Assembly (NCBI RefSeq): GCF_022201045.2
Contig: NC_068560.1
Coordinates: forward strand, 32,257,501-32,321,500
Reading direction: 5' to 3'
Length of the DNA stretch: 64,000 nucleotides
DNA from: Citrus sinensis
Lineage: Eukaryota; Streptophyta; Magnoliopsida; Sapindales; Rutaceae
Shown here: one piece after another, positions 49,201 to 61,080 of the stretch
Position numbering within the stretch: position 1 is the first letter of the stretch
Layout: each line of letters begins with the position of its first letter
Translations under genes and position numbers: made by a program
Notes under the pieces: model-generated
Told to the model about the DNA's origin: nothing
Database searches by the model: none
Seen by the model: the letters and a program-made list of their open reading frames with translations, nothing else

Positions 49201-50311
49201 CGTGACATTGAAGCTCAACCACATCTTCACGGGTGTAAGATCTTGGGGCCAACATGGGAACAGCTAAAACCTAATTCAGTCAAGAACAAAGTATGTTACC
49301 CACTAAGCAAATTTGTTTTCACCCCAGCAGGAAGCACAGGAACAGTACGGAGTTCAAAACTCAAGCAACTCATATCTCCAAAAGCACATTACCCATCCCA
49401 TCTGCAAATAAGTGGCTAAGAACTCATCATACATCTAACATCCAGGATCATAACTGACCTAATAAGACAGTAAACTGTTTCATAGGTGAATAATCTAGAA
49501 ATACAGTTACAACTAAGCATACTCATTAGCAGCAATTCTACCATAAGATTTAGAAAAGAAAATTCACAAATTCAATATGTATTATATAACTTATTAAGTT
49601 AAACTTAAAAAATAGAAACGAAAACCCATCTCATAAAATTCATTGCGTAATATATTCAAATGCACCAGTTCACAAGGTTGAAAAAACAACCGCAACCTCA
49701 AACATTTGATACCTCATCGACAACAATCCCGTGACGATCCAAAACGACACCGTACTCAACAACATGGCTAGTGGGCCGCCACGAAACAGAACCGGAACTC
49801 TTCTTCTTCTTTTTCTTCACCGGTTTAAACACTCGCCCAACAATATCCACAGCCATGGGGCCCGACAACCGTACAATCCCCACAGCGCCTGGCGGGCCAC
49901 CTATGGAAGTCACAATAGCTGCAATAGTCCTAAAAGTTGCAGCCTTTTCTTCACTCTCACCATTATCAGCAACCAATCGCTCGTCTTTTTTGAAAACCAG
50001 CTTGTTATCTTCACCAAAAAAAAAAAGAGAGAAAAAAAGCAAGAGTCATGTTAAACGGAGTTAAAAGAAGTAAAATTTATTAAATGGGTTTCTTTTTTCT
50101 GGGGTTATTTACCTTTTGGGGTGGCAAGGGGGTTATGGGTTATGGGTTTAGAAGAGGAAGAGAAGGAAAATGAGAGATTTTTGCAAGTGGTTCTCCGAAG
50201 TTTCGGTTTGTGAAAGAGAAATGAAGCTATCGAGAGCAGTGGCGGCGGTGGCGGAGGTCTGTGGTGGAGCTGGTGGGTGATCACGGAGCGGAGTGATGGG
50301 AGTAAAGCCAT
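46291..50311 (-). CDS. MnmE/TrmE tRNA-modification GTPase, organellar
   Basis: With its GidA/MnmG partner it modifies wobble uridine 34 of organelle tRNAs. Ten exons: 50311-50113, 50008-49713, 49270-49132, 48991-48870, 48709-48506, 48131-48072, 47705-47567, 47289-47171, 47010-46789 and 46485-46291. They give 564 residues. Residues 1 to about 66 are Ser/Pro/Arg-rich and look like a chloroplast transit peptide. The N-terminal TrmE domain contains [16 protein letters not shown], and QCHGS comes from exon 3. The G domain has P-loop GRPNVGKS (325-332), switch AGTTRD (350-355), DTAG (372-375) and NKID (440-443). The protein ends in the family signature FCIGK with Cys561. Two introns use GC donors (after 48870 and after 47171); GT alternatives break the frame. 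A Lys6 run (131-136) lies in the N domain. Family identity is secure; plastid targeting is inferred. Confidence 0.95.
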
Positions 50312-51887
50312 GACTCACAAGCGCGCGAGTGAATTACACAGGTAACACATAAAGTTTTGCTTCAGCGCTGTGTAGTTGTGTTCCAGCAAAGAATTACATT
50401 GTTAGCATGTTCACGACAAGTCGTTTTATAAAATAGAAAGTCAACTTGAGGTCGTGTGGAATTCGTGAAAATGACGACATATCGGTTCTTAGCGGGCCAT
50501 TCGTTGACGCTAATCGAAGAATTGGGCCACAACAAGAACCTTTCTGGTGATCGAGATGGATCGGGCTCAGCCTACAAAGGTCGCGAGCGCCAATTCTGTC
50601 TTACGATTTAACAATACGGAGGTCTCTAATTTTAATTTTTGCCAAATAAGAAAATAGTTTGTCCATCTTTATTATATAAGTCCTAAACCATAGAGTTGTA
50701 GATTGGATCATGTCATCTCGGCTTTGCTTTCTCTTTTTTTTTTTAATAATTTTTTATTTACTAAAATATCCCTAAAGTAGTTATTATTATCATCAAAGGT
50801 AATGTTGATTTTTAATTTTTAATATTAAAAAGTCATAAATTAATTAAGTGTTCATGATTTTGTGATGACTTATTAAGTTTTTATATAAAAAATAAGAATC
50901 TAACATAGTCTCATTTAATTTCTTGTGTCGTGTTGGCTTGTAATTTTTAATGCTAACTGGACTTAGCCCAATTCTCACCTCCATTGGTCCATACTAAAAA
51001 ATAGAATTTTGAAGATCACAAAGAGTGGAGAGGATGTAAGTTAGAAGAAGGGTAATACAGTAATTTCAAGTACTTGTGGACCTATTTAATATGAATGGAC
51101 CCATAGGTTATTACCCTTTTACTTTCTCTCTCTCTCTCTCTCTTTTTTTTTTTTTTTTTTTGGAAATGAAAGTAGACCTTTGGTTAATATACTTTTACTT
51201 ACTTGATTGAGCCATATCCACTATGTCGAATGATGGTCACGTGATTCAGTAGTGAGCCAATCATATACGGGAGGTTTCAGACGGATAAAGCATTTCGTAT
51301 CCCATCAGAGATAACGTCTATAAACGACTCTCATGAATAGAATAATATTATATGCAGCCATGTTATAATATAATTGAGAAACTTTATTAAAGACTTGGAT
51401 CAAGCTTGAGTGGATGTAGCTCTCTTCTCATCCACATTCATTGCTGACACAAGCAAACGACAACAATTGAAAAAAGCAAGGTATCCTGTCGTCTTCTTCT
51501 CATGTCTCACCTCTCCTAATATTTATTTTATTATATACCTCAACTTTGTTAAAGAGGCCACATTTCGATATAAATACACACGCACTGAACCATTTGAAAG
51601 AGAGTTTATTTTTGGGCTTTGGATAACAAGGAAACCAAGAAAGCATATTAATTAATTACAAAACAAAAATTTCTGTCAAATCACTGGGCACAAAAGCCAC
51701 CATGGATTTACGTAGTAACTTGAAGTGAAGTTAAAAGTTGTCACAGACACTAACCACTCCACTTACCCCCTGCCGCATTATTGAGACCCTCCACCATATG
51801 CGTTAAATGGTGGATTATGTAGCACATGGGTGGCTTTGGCTCATTTCTCTCAAAAAATGGGCTTATTATTGTTTGAGTTTCTTTGCG
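50312..51887. other. Intergenic region between the MnmE and sulfate transporter genes
   Basis: The MnmE promoter side plus the 3' flank of the transporter, both read on the minus strand. It contains a (TC)n tract followed by an 18-base T run at about 51124-51161. An 81-codon frame at 51410-51655 has no recognisable domain. Confidence 0.55.
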
Positions 51888-54800
51888 TCAAGGTTGTTCT
51901 TCAACTAGTTTTGGGGCGCGGGATGACACTGCATCTGCAACTGTGAGGAAGATATTGTCCTCGCCGATCAAGCTTGTAAAACTCGAGGCGTGAAGCTTGT
52001 CCATTACCACTGGGCCTGGATTTGCCAAGATAAGCTGTGGAGCAACAACGTCGCCACTTTTCTGGTAAGCCAATTTCAATAACTATGCAGTAGTATGATT
52101 CATGAGCTTTTTTTTTTTTTTTTAAATAGAAATAGACATGCTTGAAACAACCAGCGTTTTTAGTTAGTAACATAGGAGGTGATATTGATCTGCAATGTGT
52201 TTATGCATTTACCTGAACCTCTCTCTTCTCGAGACTCCTGTGTAACCCTTCCAAGGCATGGATGCCACTGGTGTCGATATCGGTAACAGCTGAAAGGAAA
52301 TAAAAAAAGAAAAAAAAATCATCACAAGAAATTAATTTAAAAGTAAAGCAGTAGCTGCAATTTTAAAGGTACATATTATTAATGGTCATATATTAATTAC
52401 TGATTGACTTTATTTAAATTTATTCAGACGTTACCTGAATTAAGCGTTTTGATGTCTATTATTTGGTAACTATTTACACTACAGATTAGAAATTAAGTTG
52501 ATTGCATATAACCTTTATAAGATAGAAAATTTATAAGATCTATATTATTTTTATCAAAATTATTATTTAGAAATCACATTTACCATACACACTCTATTTT
52601 TGTTCCATAAAAATAACATACGTCAGAACGCTTTAATATCAAACGGAGCCCTAATTTAATTCTCTAGCTTATAATTAATAATAAAGACTTGTAGAAAATT
52701 GCTTACGTGACATCTCAACAATTAAAAACTGTATTCTTGGTTGATAGGTAGCAGCTTTTACTTCTTCTTCTTCATCTTCCAACCATCTCAATATCCTGCC
52801 CCCACCCAAAGAACAGGAAAAAAAAAAGTCAAGTTTGAGCATTAGGAAAACTCCAAGGAACTCTAGCCAATTTAGCCGATGTTCTAAAATACAACATCTT
52901 ATCAAATATCAGCCATTAATTAACACCGATGCCAACTCTCTTCCCACTAGATTTCATCTATATCCATCATACTGTTTGTTTAGTAACCAAACCTAGATTC
53001 AAGATAGTCTTTTGTATTATTCTATACATTTGAAGCTCAACAATTTTAGGCCGTACATGCAAATATATGTCTAGAATTTTGCCTAGATATAGCCGTAAGT
53101 TTATTTCAAGAAACTAGAGTTAATCATGCAACTCCATTCTCATGTTGAGGGAAAGGGTTCAAATATACCCGGGTAGGGAATATGGGGGTATATTTCTCCG
53201 AGAGTGGTAGTAGACCCAGTCCATCCACACATAAAAAAATGGGGCTATAACTACACTAAGTTAACAGGCTGAGTCTCAGTAGACACTTGACTTGCAATTC
53301 AATGTCAGTATTAGAAAAGAAAAAAGTATTGAGGCATCAAATTTATACCTCTCCTTAACGTAATTAGAGTTTGAAAAGTAAATTGCTGAATCAACTCTCA
53401 CGATCAAAACACCTGGAACCTTGGTTGCTTCGGGATATTGTTGGATGTTTCTGTACACAGTTGTCCTGGGAACCTTTCCCAGAATTGCTGTTCGAGGTCT
53501 GGTAACTTGTAAGAGAATCTTTGCAAAGGATATGGAGACCTGTCACAACACAATGACAATATTAGGTTAGATGATATATCATATAGAGATAGTTTACATT
53601 TAACATAAAACATAACTTGATATAGTTAAGTTCTCACCGCAATTAAGAGGCCTATTTCAACTGAGGAAAACACAACACCAAAGAAGGCTCCCATGCATGC
53701 AACAAAATCAAATTTATCAATCTTCCATAATAAAGTTGCTGCTCCAATGTCGATTAGGCTAATCACAGCATTTATAATTATGGAAGCCAGAATGGCATTT
53801 GGGGTGTATTTAAAAAGAGGGGTTATGAATTCTAAGGTTAGAAATACAACGCAGGACATAACAATGTTAGAGACCGCTGTTTCGCAACCAGCCATGTAAT
53901 TTACGGCTGATCGAGAAAATGAACCTGCAAATAATGAGTGAACAAATCACTAAACTATCCACAATAATGACGGTGCAATTCATTTGCATAGTAATTGGAA
54001 AGTATCTAGGTTCATGTCATTTTATTTATTATTCCTGCCCACCTGTGGCCACATAGCAGGAAGTCATTGAGCCTACAACGTTCATTGCCCCTAGTGCTAC
54101 CATTTCTTTGTTACCGTCAAGTTGATAGTCCTTCATGGCAGCAAATGTTCTTCCAATTGCTATGGCTTCCTGATAAATTCACAAAAAATAACAACAACAA
54201 CAACACAATAACAAAAAAAATTAGGTACAATAACTGATAATGAAATTCTTTTCAGATGGATTCTGACTTTGGCTTACCGTCAATCCTATCATCCCAGCCA
54301 CCACACCTATTCTAAAACCCTTTAGAAGATAATCACCACTGAAGTATATTTCATTCACAGATGAGGGATTGATTCCTTTCTTTATGTTTTTCACCTTCAT
54401 AAATCAATGAAACAGTTAGTGTTATTGTTAATACTATACAATATGCTGATATCACATCTCATATCTAAAACTTTTCATCATTTGCAAATAACATAAGTAC
54501 TATCAAATTTTTTTGGTTAGAAAGAGTTACAAGGGAGACTCTTACAATTTGAACACCTTGCTTATCTGCACGCGTTATATATACAAAAAATGTTGACAGA
54601 ATGACCGATATTAATGGAGCAATCGCTGGCACCCAGAAGAATTTCTTGTTCTTCTTTCCCTGTTTACCGAATCATGTGGGAGTTTTTAGAGACAGCTTGG
54701 AAGAATAGAATAGCGTCACTAACCAGAGATGAAAAGTATAGGCTCTTACAATGAACTTCGCAAAGAGAAGGAAACTTAAAAAGCTTGCCCCAATGGCTAT

Positions 54801-56042
54801 AGTCTGCCAGTTCCACTGCAAAACATTGTTAATTTAAGATTTAGTCACTTGTTTTGGCCAGCTTATTTTGAGCTAGGGGTTCTTGTTTATGAATGTTTCG
54901 TTTCCAATTAAAAGAACAGTACAAGAAAACTTAATTCTTAAAAGTAGTAAAATAAAATTAGAACTTACTCCGTGGTGGGCTGAAGCAACGACTGAGTGCA
55001 TTACAGAGATAATATCGGATTTTTTAGTGAACTTTTTTATGCCCAGAAAACCCTTAAGCTGTTGGAGGGCAATTGTAACTGCTGCTCCTCCCATAAAACC
55101 AACTATGGCAGCATGGGAAAGGAAGTCAATGAGGAAACCCAACCTAATAAATAACACAAACCGTCAAACCACCCATAACGATTCGAAATCATTTTATATA
55201 TATGTCTTTTAATTCAGTTTCTTCTGAAATGAAGAGAAATAAGTTCCTGAATACCTGAAAAACCCAAGGGTGACTTGTGTAATCCCCGCAAAGAAAGTAG
55301 CAGTGAAAGCAAGCCGCTGATACTGGGCTTTTTCATTTATGGGATCAAGCTCATTCTGAAGCATGGTTCCTAGCAAGAGAGATACCACTGCAACTGGCCC
55401 TATAGCTATATCTCTTGAACTACCCATAAAGGCATAAATCAATGGTGGAACAAAGCTGGAGTCTGCAAAAGTGAAAAACAATATCAAACACCTTGTCATT
55501 AAATAGAAGGAAGGGCAAAAAAAAAAAAAGCTTTTTCAAGTAACAAATTCTGAGAGGTGATGCAACAACTTACACAGTCCATACTGTGGATCCAAGTTTG
55601 CAAGCTTTGCATATCCAATATCCTGTTTATCCAACAAAGTAATACTATAAGAATTGTTTCAATGTGAAAATGTGGAGATTCATCTATGTCCCGGATGTGG
55701 TAAACTTGCCTGAGGAATACAGAGACTTGCAATTGTCAGCCCAGCTATGAGATCTCCTCTTAATTTTTTCAAATTATATTTTCTCCCCCATTCAAAAATG
55801 GGAAATATTGTCTGGATGCCTAAGATGAATTTTTGAGACCTTGATTGATCCTTGAAGGGGCGCAGAGGATCATCAGCGAAGAATGTTTCTTTCAGAGTTT
55901 CTCGAAATTCCTTGAAGAGGTTTTGCTTCGGGGGAACTCCCACCTTGTGAATGTATCGCTCGCTCTGCGAGTGACGGTGAGAAGATGACAGGCTTCTGAT
56001 ATCCATCTCTTTTGTTTGAGCCTCTTCAGTTGAGTGATCCAT
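51888..56042 (-). CDS. High-affinity sulfate transporter, group 1 (SLC26/SulP family)
   Basis: Plasma-membrane H+/sulfate symporter for uptake, typically in roots. Thirteen coding exons: 56042-55710, 55622-55574, 55462-55255, 55143-54969, 54815-54750, 54659-54546, 54394-54278, 54169-54043, 53924-53638, 53539-53349, 52795-52707, 52289-52213 and 52034-51888. They join to 659 residues. Group 1 hallmarks: KVGVPPKQN near the N-terminus, SLCIPQDIGYAKLANLDPQYGL, MGSSRDIAIGPVAVVSLLLG, ALQQLKGFLGIKKFTKK and NKEMVALGAMNVVGS. About a dozen hydrophobic segments precede a C-terminal STAS domain with DIDTSGIHAL (Ser593 in the phospho-Ser position) and ILANPGP. The start is the first ATG after a UTR splice acceptor (exon begins 56066). 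Intron 1 has a GC donor (CAG/GCAAGT). Group assignment is confident; the paralogue (1;2 versus 1;3) is not resolvable here. Confidence 0.95.
52441..52653. repeat. AT-rich MITE-like copy within a sulfate transporter intron
   Basis: Lies in the intron between coding exons 11 and 12 (52706-52290). The ends GCGTTTTGATGT and, as reverse complement, CCGTTTGATATT are roughly inverted repeats. The interior TATAAGATAGAAAATTTATA and TTATCAAAATTATTATTTA-like segments resemble the reverse complement of the element at 16713-16981. Confidence 0.4.
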
Positions 56043-56066
56043 TGAATGCAAGGACTATAAATTCAC

Positions 56067-58420
56067 CTGCAACTGCAATGCAGCAAAAATCAGAAGTCAC
56101 TAAAATAAAGCTCTGACAGTATTACATGCATATCAAGCAAACAATAGCTGCATCTGGAGGAGAAGCATCCTTTATCAGATTATATGTTTTCCGCTTACAT
56201 GCATTATTTTGCCATCAACTCAGATTATATTTTTTCCACTTACATGCTTTATTTTGCCATCAACTCAACTAACTTCTAAGGACCGAAATTCAAAAACAGG
56301 ATGTTTTTACTTATGACTATAACTGCTAAAGTAATATTTTGTGATTAACTTTGTTAAGCAAGTTGTGAAAGGCGAGAAGATTGAAGCTAACCACGACAAG
56401 TGAATGAACCCAGAGGAAGCAAAAGGGTTAAAGCCTTCGACGTGCAAATCCTTTTTGAACATGCAACGAGCTTTCCAGACTTGCACTTAAATAAATTCTT
56501 AAAGAACTGGAGGTCAAACTTTTCAAGTTGAGAGAGAGAGAATAACACTAGCAATGAGCTATGAATGTGGATCTATTACTTGTCATGTACATGATAGAAA
56601 TCAAAGTGGAAACTAAATTTAATATTGCTATGAACCGACGCTAGGATTATTCAATACCAACTTACCAAGTGTTTGATGTAAGCAGGTGATCATCAACGGA
56701 TCATCTCCAGCATAATTGTGACGCTTACTAAGTTGAATATGAAGCTTGAGAAGGTGTTGACCTAGGTGAGCTGGTGGTAGCAAGAAAAAAAACTAGAAGC
56801 ATACAACATACATTTTCCTTTTCAGTCCCTTTTCTTTTTCGGGTGTTATTTCTTCTTCTTCTTTTTTTATTTTTTTTTTCAATTAACTTATTTATTACTC
56901 TGAAAGCCTGGATTTTTTTTTTTCAGATGGTGCTGCTGGTGCCTAATAATCAAGTAAATTGTTCACATTTGAAAGAGGAGTTTTTGGCCAATAACTATCA
57001 AACATCAAATCCTGTTCCACGTATTACAAGATCATATTATTTAAGTTTGCCTTACATAGTTACTGCCCATATAATAGTTTCACATAGTTACAGCCAATGT
57101 AATAGTTGCCCTTTCACTTGAAAGGAGCCAGAGAATAAGACAAGCAAACAAGTTATAAAAAGAAACAATTAACACAAAGCAACGGTTCCGAGTCTATGAT
57201 GTGGGAAAATAAGGCTTATTTACCAATGTTGCTTTGAATTATATATGCCTTGTTTTACACGATAAAAACAATAGAATTCTTTACCGCAGCTACTTGTAAC
57301 GTGGTTCTATTTTACTTGAAAACGACCTTAAAAGAAACAGCGCCCAAGCATTTAACTTTAAATATTAATTCACAAATTAAAAATATGCTATACCTTCAAA
57401 GTAATTAAAAGTTTAAGAATCAATGATGGCCTTTTGGAACCCTAAAAACCAATTTGACCTAAAACCAACCAGACGCCAGTCACATTATTTTTATTTATTT
57501 ATTATTAAATACACAAAACCCAATCCACTACCCCATGATTCCATCAACAATTGGAAGGGGGGGGGGGGGGACACAGTTCTCCCTCCCCTCTCTTTCACTA
57601 CTTAATCACCATACAAGTCACAGGATAAAATCATTATCAGCAGATTACTTGATTATTTCTCCTCATAATTAAGTTAAAAAAAATCTATTTTTTTTAATAT
57701 AGAATATGAAAAAGGCCATTCAATAAAGTAATGAACAGCTCACCTCTTTCATATATGCTTCTCACCAAAGCCACTGATAGTGGACGTAAGATTACACAAC
57801 CGCACAAACTCAAAAACGTCTTTGCTTCTGAAAAATCACTTTAGCTCCTTTAAACAAACCTGTAGGTTTAAATAAATAAGGAGAAAAAAAAAAAACAGAC
57901 AAAAAGAACGCAAAAAGTAATACCAAAATAACCACTTTATTAGTTATCACCTTTTCTTCTAGCTTCTCCACACTTAATGGTTGTCATGCTGCCTCGATAT
58001 TTTGCATTAATCTCGAAAACTAAACGAACCTATTCTTGAAAAAAAGGAAAGAACCCAAATGCGGTCCGGGTTCAATGAACCTAGCTATCCGTCTCAACCT
58101 TCACCGCCTTTTCGGCACTTTCGTTTTAACAAAATTTCTCTGTTTGGTTGCCCAGAAAAATAAGTATGTTATTTATGGTATCTAAGCAATCAAAACAGAG
58201 AAATTACAAGAGAGAAAAAAGGGAAAAAAAAAAAAAAAAAACAACCCAGAATCCCAAACATTCCAAGTGTTTCACTGCAGAAAAAATTGAGGAGAAAAAA
58301 ATTAAAAATTTAAATTGTAAATCTTAAATACTGATGTTGATATTACGACAGGTCGTTACCTTAGCTTTGGCAAGGAGTTTAATGGGCGATGGTAACGGAG
58401 AGACCTGGCTTCCACGTGAT
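56067..58420 (-). other. Leader region and probable promoter of the sulfate transporter gene
   Basis: A splice acceptor (TTGCAG at 56067-56072, minus strand) shows that at least one 5'-UTR intron precedes the coding exon. The non-coding first exon could not be placed. The region contains a 45-bp tandem duplication (56176-56265), a G14 run at 57557-57570, an A18-like run near 58227-58241, and a G-box core CACGTG (58413-58418) next to GAGAC (58400-58404). No other gene is seen. Confidence 0.45.
56176..56265. repeat. 45-bp tandem duplication upstream of the sulfate transporter
   Basis: Two adjacent copies at 56176-56220 and 56221-56265, both beginning CAGATTATAT and ending TTTTGCCATCAACT, with four or so mismatches. 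They lie in the 5' leader region of the transporter gene. Confidence 0.88.
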
Positions 58421-59554
58421 CGTGCATATGTGAATTACTAGAGCGGGGTAATAACATATAAGTCCCTGTATAATGTATATTTATGCTTTCTCAAATAAAG
58501 GAAATTATAAGTCTTTTTATATCAATAAGTCTCTTAATTCAATGAGAATAATTTAATCATCAAATGAATATTCATCAAGATTAGAGGAGGTAATTTATGA
58601 CATAAATAGTCAATTCAATGCCAAATCAATGAGTTTTAATTAATCTAAGATGGCACGATGGTTAATAATATTATATTTGTATTATCAGTTAATAACTATG
58701 TGACTCATATCTTATTTATATTTATAATTATTGAACACAAAACTTATTTATGACATGGTTAACTATTCAAATAATTATATTATATCAAAAAATATTAAAC
58801 TAGTGAAATCTTAAGAATTACATTAAAAATATGTTAACTGATGACATGTTTAATAGTCATTTAGGTTAATATTTGAAATTTTTAACACGATAAATCAGTG
58901 GACTTGATCCATGTCTACTAAATTTAGTATAACAAGTAAAAAAAACTATACAAGTGAAATGCTAACTCTTGTCAAGACCCAATATTATGCGGGCGCTTTA
59001 GTTATTTCAATAGGTATTTGCCATGAGGATCTTTCGGAAACAAAGAAAAACATATAACTATTAACTATTAACTATTAAGGGACCTATTATAACAATGGCG
59101 AAGCTATGTCTTTCTTTGGTAAAACGAAAAAAAGCTGAGGACCAAATTGCTATTGCAGATTGTGAAGTTCAAGTCAATGGTTATGGAATGAGTTGCGTAC
59201 CGTTGCTTGCCTGTTGTTTCGTTAGCTCCTAGTCAAATATTTCAACTTTTCTACGCGTGGACCCCTCGCAGGTTTCCCGTTTTGTTGTCAAACTGTATCC
59301 GGATGTATTCGTGGCTCTGTTCAATTTGTGAGAGTCAAAAAGTCTGAATATTTATTTGTATTCAATAATTGTAATAATAATTTTGTCGAAATCAACACAA
59401 AAATACTAATAAAAGTTATTAGTCTTATGTGGTTTATTGTCATTGAATAACATTTACTTCTACCACGTGGTTTGTGGTAGGACTAAAGAATATGGGAAAA
59501 GATTCCCTTCTAATTTGATCTCAATTTTTTAAAATTTTATATCATATCTTTTTT

Positions 59555-59756
59555 GAGTAATGATACAACTACAAACCCTTTTACAAACTTATTTTGTACA
59601 AACTGATGTGGCATGATAAGATTGGGTGAATTAAATATCACTTGGCCCACATGATTTGTTTTTATTAATTTATATTTTCATTCAATCAATCTTATCATGC
59701 CACGTCAGTTTGTACAAAATAAATTTGTACAAGAGTTTGTGGCTGTATCATTACTC
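59555..59756. mobile_element. Mutator-type MITE with 9-bp target duplication
   Basis: A 202-bp element starting GAGTAATGATACAACTACAA and ending with the near-perfect reverse complement. The inverted arms run about 70 bases each with a few mismatches (shared TATTTTGTACAAACTGA and TGGCATGATAAGATTG). It is flanked on both sides by the identical nonamer ATCTTTTTT (59546-59554 and 59757-59765). Nine-base duplications and long inverted repeats are typical of Mutator-like elements. There is no coding capacity. Confidence 0.85.
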
Positions 59757-60414
59757 ATCTTTTTTAGTGGTAGTATATATATAAGATTCAACTTCTTTTA
59801 TTTTATTATTTATTAACTACCAATTAACAATTGACTTATTTACTCATGATATGATCAGATCAGGAGAGAATTCTAATATAAAGAATATTTACCTTTAAAA
59901 GTGCGCGTGTTACCATACAATAATCAATATTAGTTTGTTATTAAAAACAAAAATGAATTAAAAAGAAAGGTCAGTAAAGAAATTTCCACAATTTTAATTT
60001 TGATTTCAAGTTAAAATTCATTTTTTTTCTTTTTCTGAAAGATAACCCGGTTGGTATGCAATGGGAGCAAGAAGTTAAAATTCAAGGAGTTTAAATTAGA
60101 ATGGGGTGAGGTGGGATATTGGCAAATGGTAAATAAAAAGGGTTAAAATTGTTTTCTTAGAAAGCTCTTTTGTATGATGTTGTGATTGAAGTATTGCATA
60201 TATGGAGAGTTGCAAGTGGCAACGCAGTGGACGTATGGCAAGTGGCAAAAAAGAAAAACAAGGACAGTGCCAAGACTAGGAAACAAAGGGGCCAAAATGT
60301 TGAAAGTGATAAAGAAAAGGAAGCGAAGTCCGAACAAAGTTAAAAAGTAAGGGGTCACAAAATATGGAAAATATCAGAATCATCTATCGCATAAAGTCAA
60401 TGTACGTGTCTCAA

Positions 60415-60500
60415 TTTTATTTTTCGAACCCTAGAAAGTGTTCGGCCCCATTGGATGGCTTGATTTCATTTTTTGAACCCTAGAAAGTGTTTGGCTCATG
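60415..60500. repeat. Imperfect direct repeat
   Basis: The segment GAACCCTAGAAAGTGTTCGGC near 60426 recurs near 60477 as GAACCCTAGAAAGTGTTTGGC. Both are preceded by a T-rich ATTTTT-type stretch; the spacing is about 51 bp. Confidence 0.8.
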
Positions 60501-60849
60501 GATGCGCTCATGTTGATCCACCAAACAAATTGAATCCAATAATCTACTCCATTAATTTATCATCTAATTGTGGGAGTATGTGGGAGACTTTCTAGCCGGT
60601 TGTATGCAGTAGACTTCGTTTATTAATAATTGATGGAAAAATGAAAAAAAAATTATGAAATCTTGAACATCTTATCCATTACACGAGTGATGAAATTGTT
60701 TAGAAGCTGACTTGTGATAATGAGACTTAATAAATTGAAACTATGTATATACTTCAATAACATTATATCTAGAATATTAATTTCAATGTTCCCTTATCAT
60801 CTAATGATAAAGTCATACAAATCAAACTTCATTTATATTTAATATTAAG

Positions 60850-61080
60850 ATTGGGTAGTTATATTTTAAAAGTTACAGCATTAAAATATTTTGTAAAGAC
60901 TTACTACTGTCCTTAAATTGTTTTTATCCCGCACTTATATGATAAAAAAACTCATAATATCTCTTTCTTTGGTCAAAATTATTTTTTAAATATTATTTTG
61001 ATTATACACTATCAATTTTTATTTAATAGTTACAATTTTTTTCCTAAGAAAGTTATGCCTGAAAATCAATACCAAACAAA
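60850..61080. repeat. AT-rich MITE-like copy
   Basis: Begins AGATTGGGTAGTTATATTTT, with AAAAGTTACAGCATTAAAAT inside the left end. It ends AATCAATACCAAACAAAAC, giving weak inverted ends (GATTGGGT versus GTTTGGTATTGATT). Interior segments such as CGCACTTATATGATAAAAAA correspond to the family copies at 3430-3640 and 52441-52653. Confidence 0.45.

Noticed and set aside
55709..55710. Reading straight through the first sulfate transporter exon (to ASLPHPGHR)
   Set aside because: The family sequence resumes with DIGYAKLANL in the next exon, so the exon must end at 55710 with a GC donor.
59095..59232. 45-codon plus-strand frame starting MAKLCLSLVKRKK
   Set aside because: Too short, no homology recognised, no nearby exons; could be chance.
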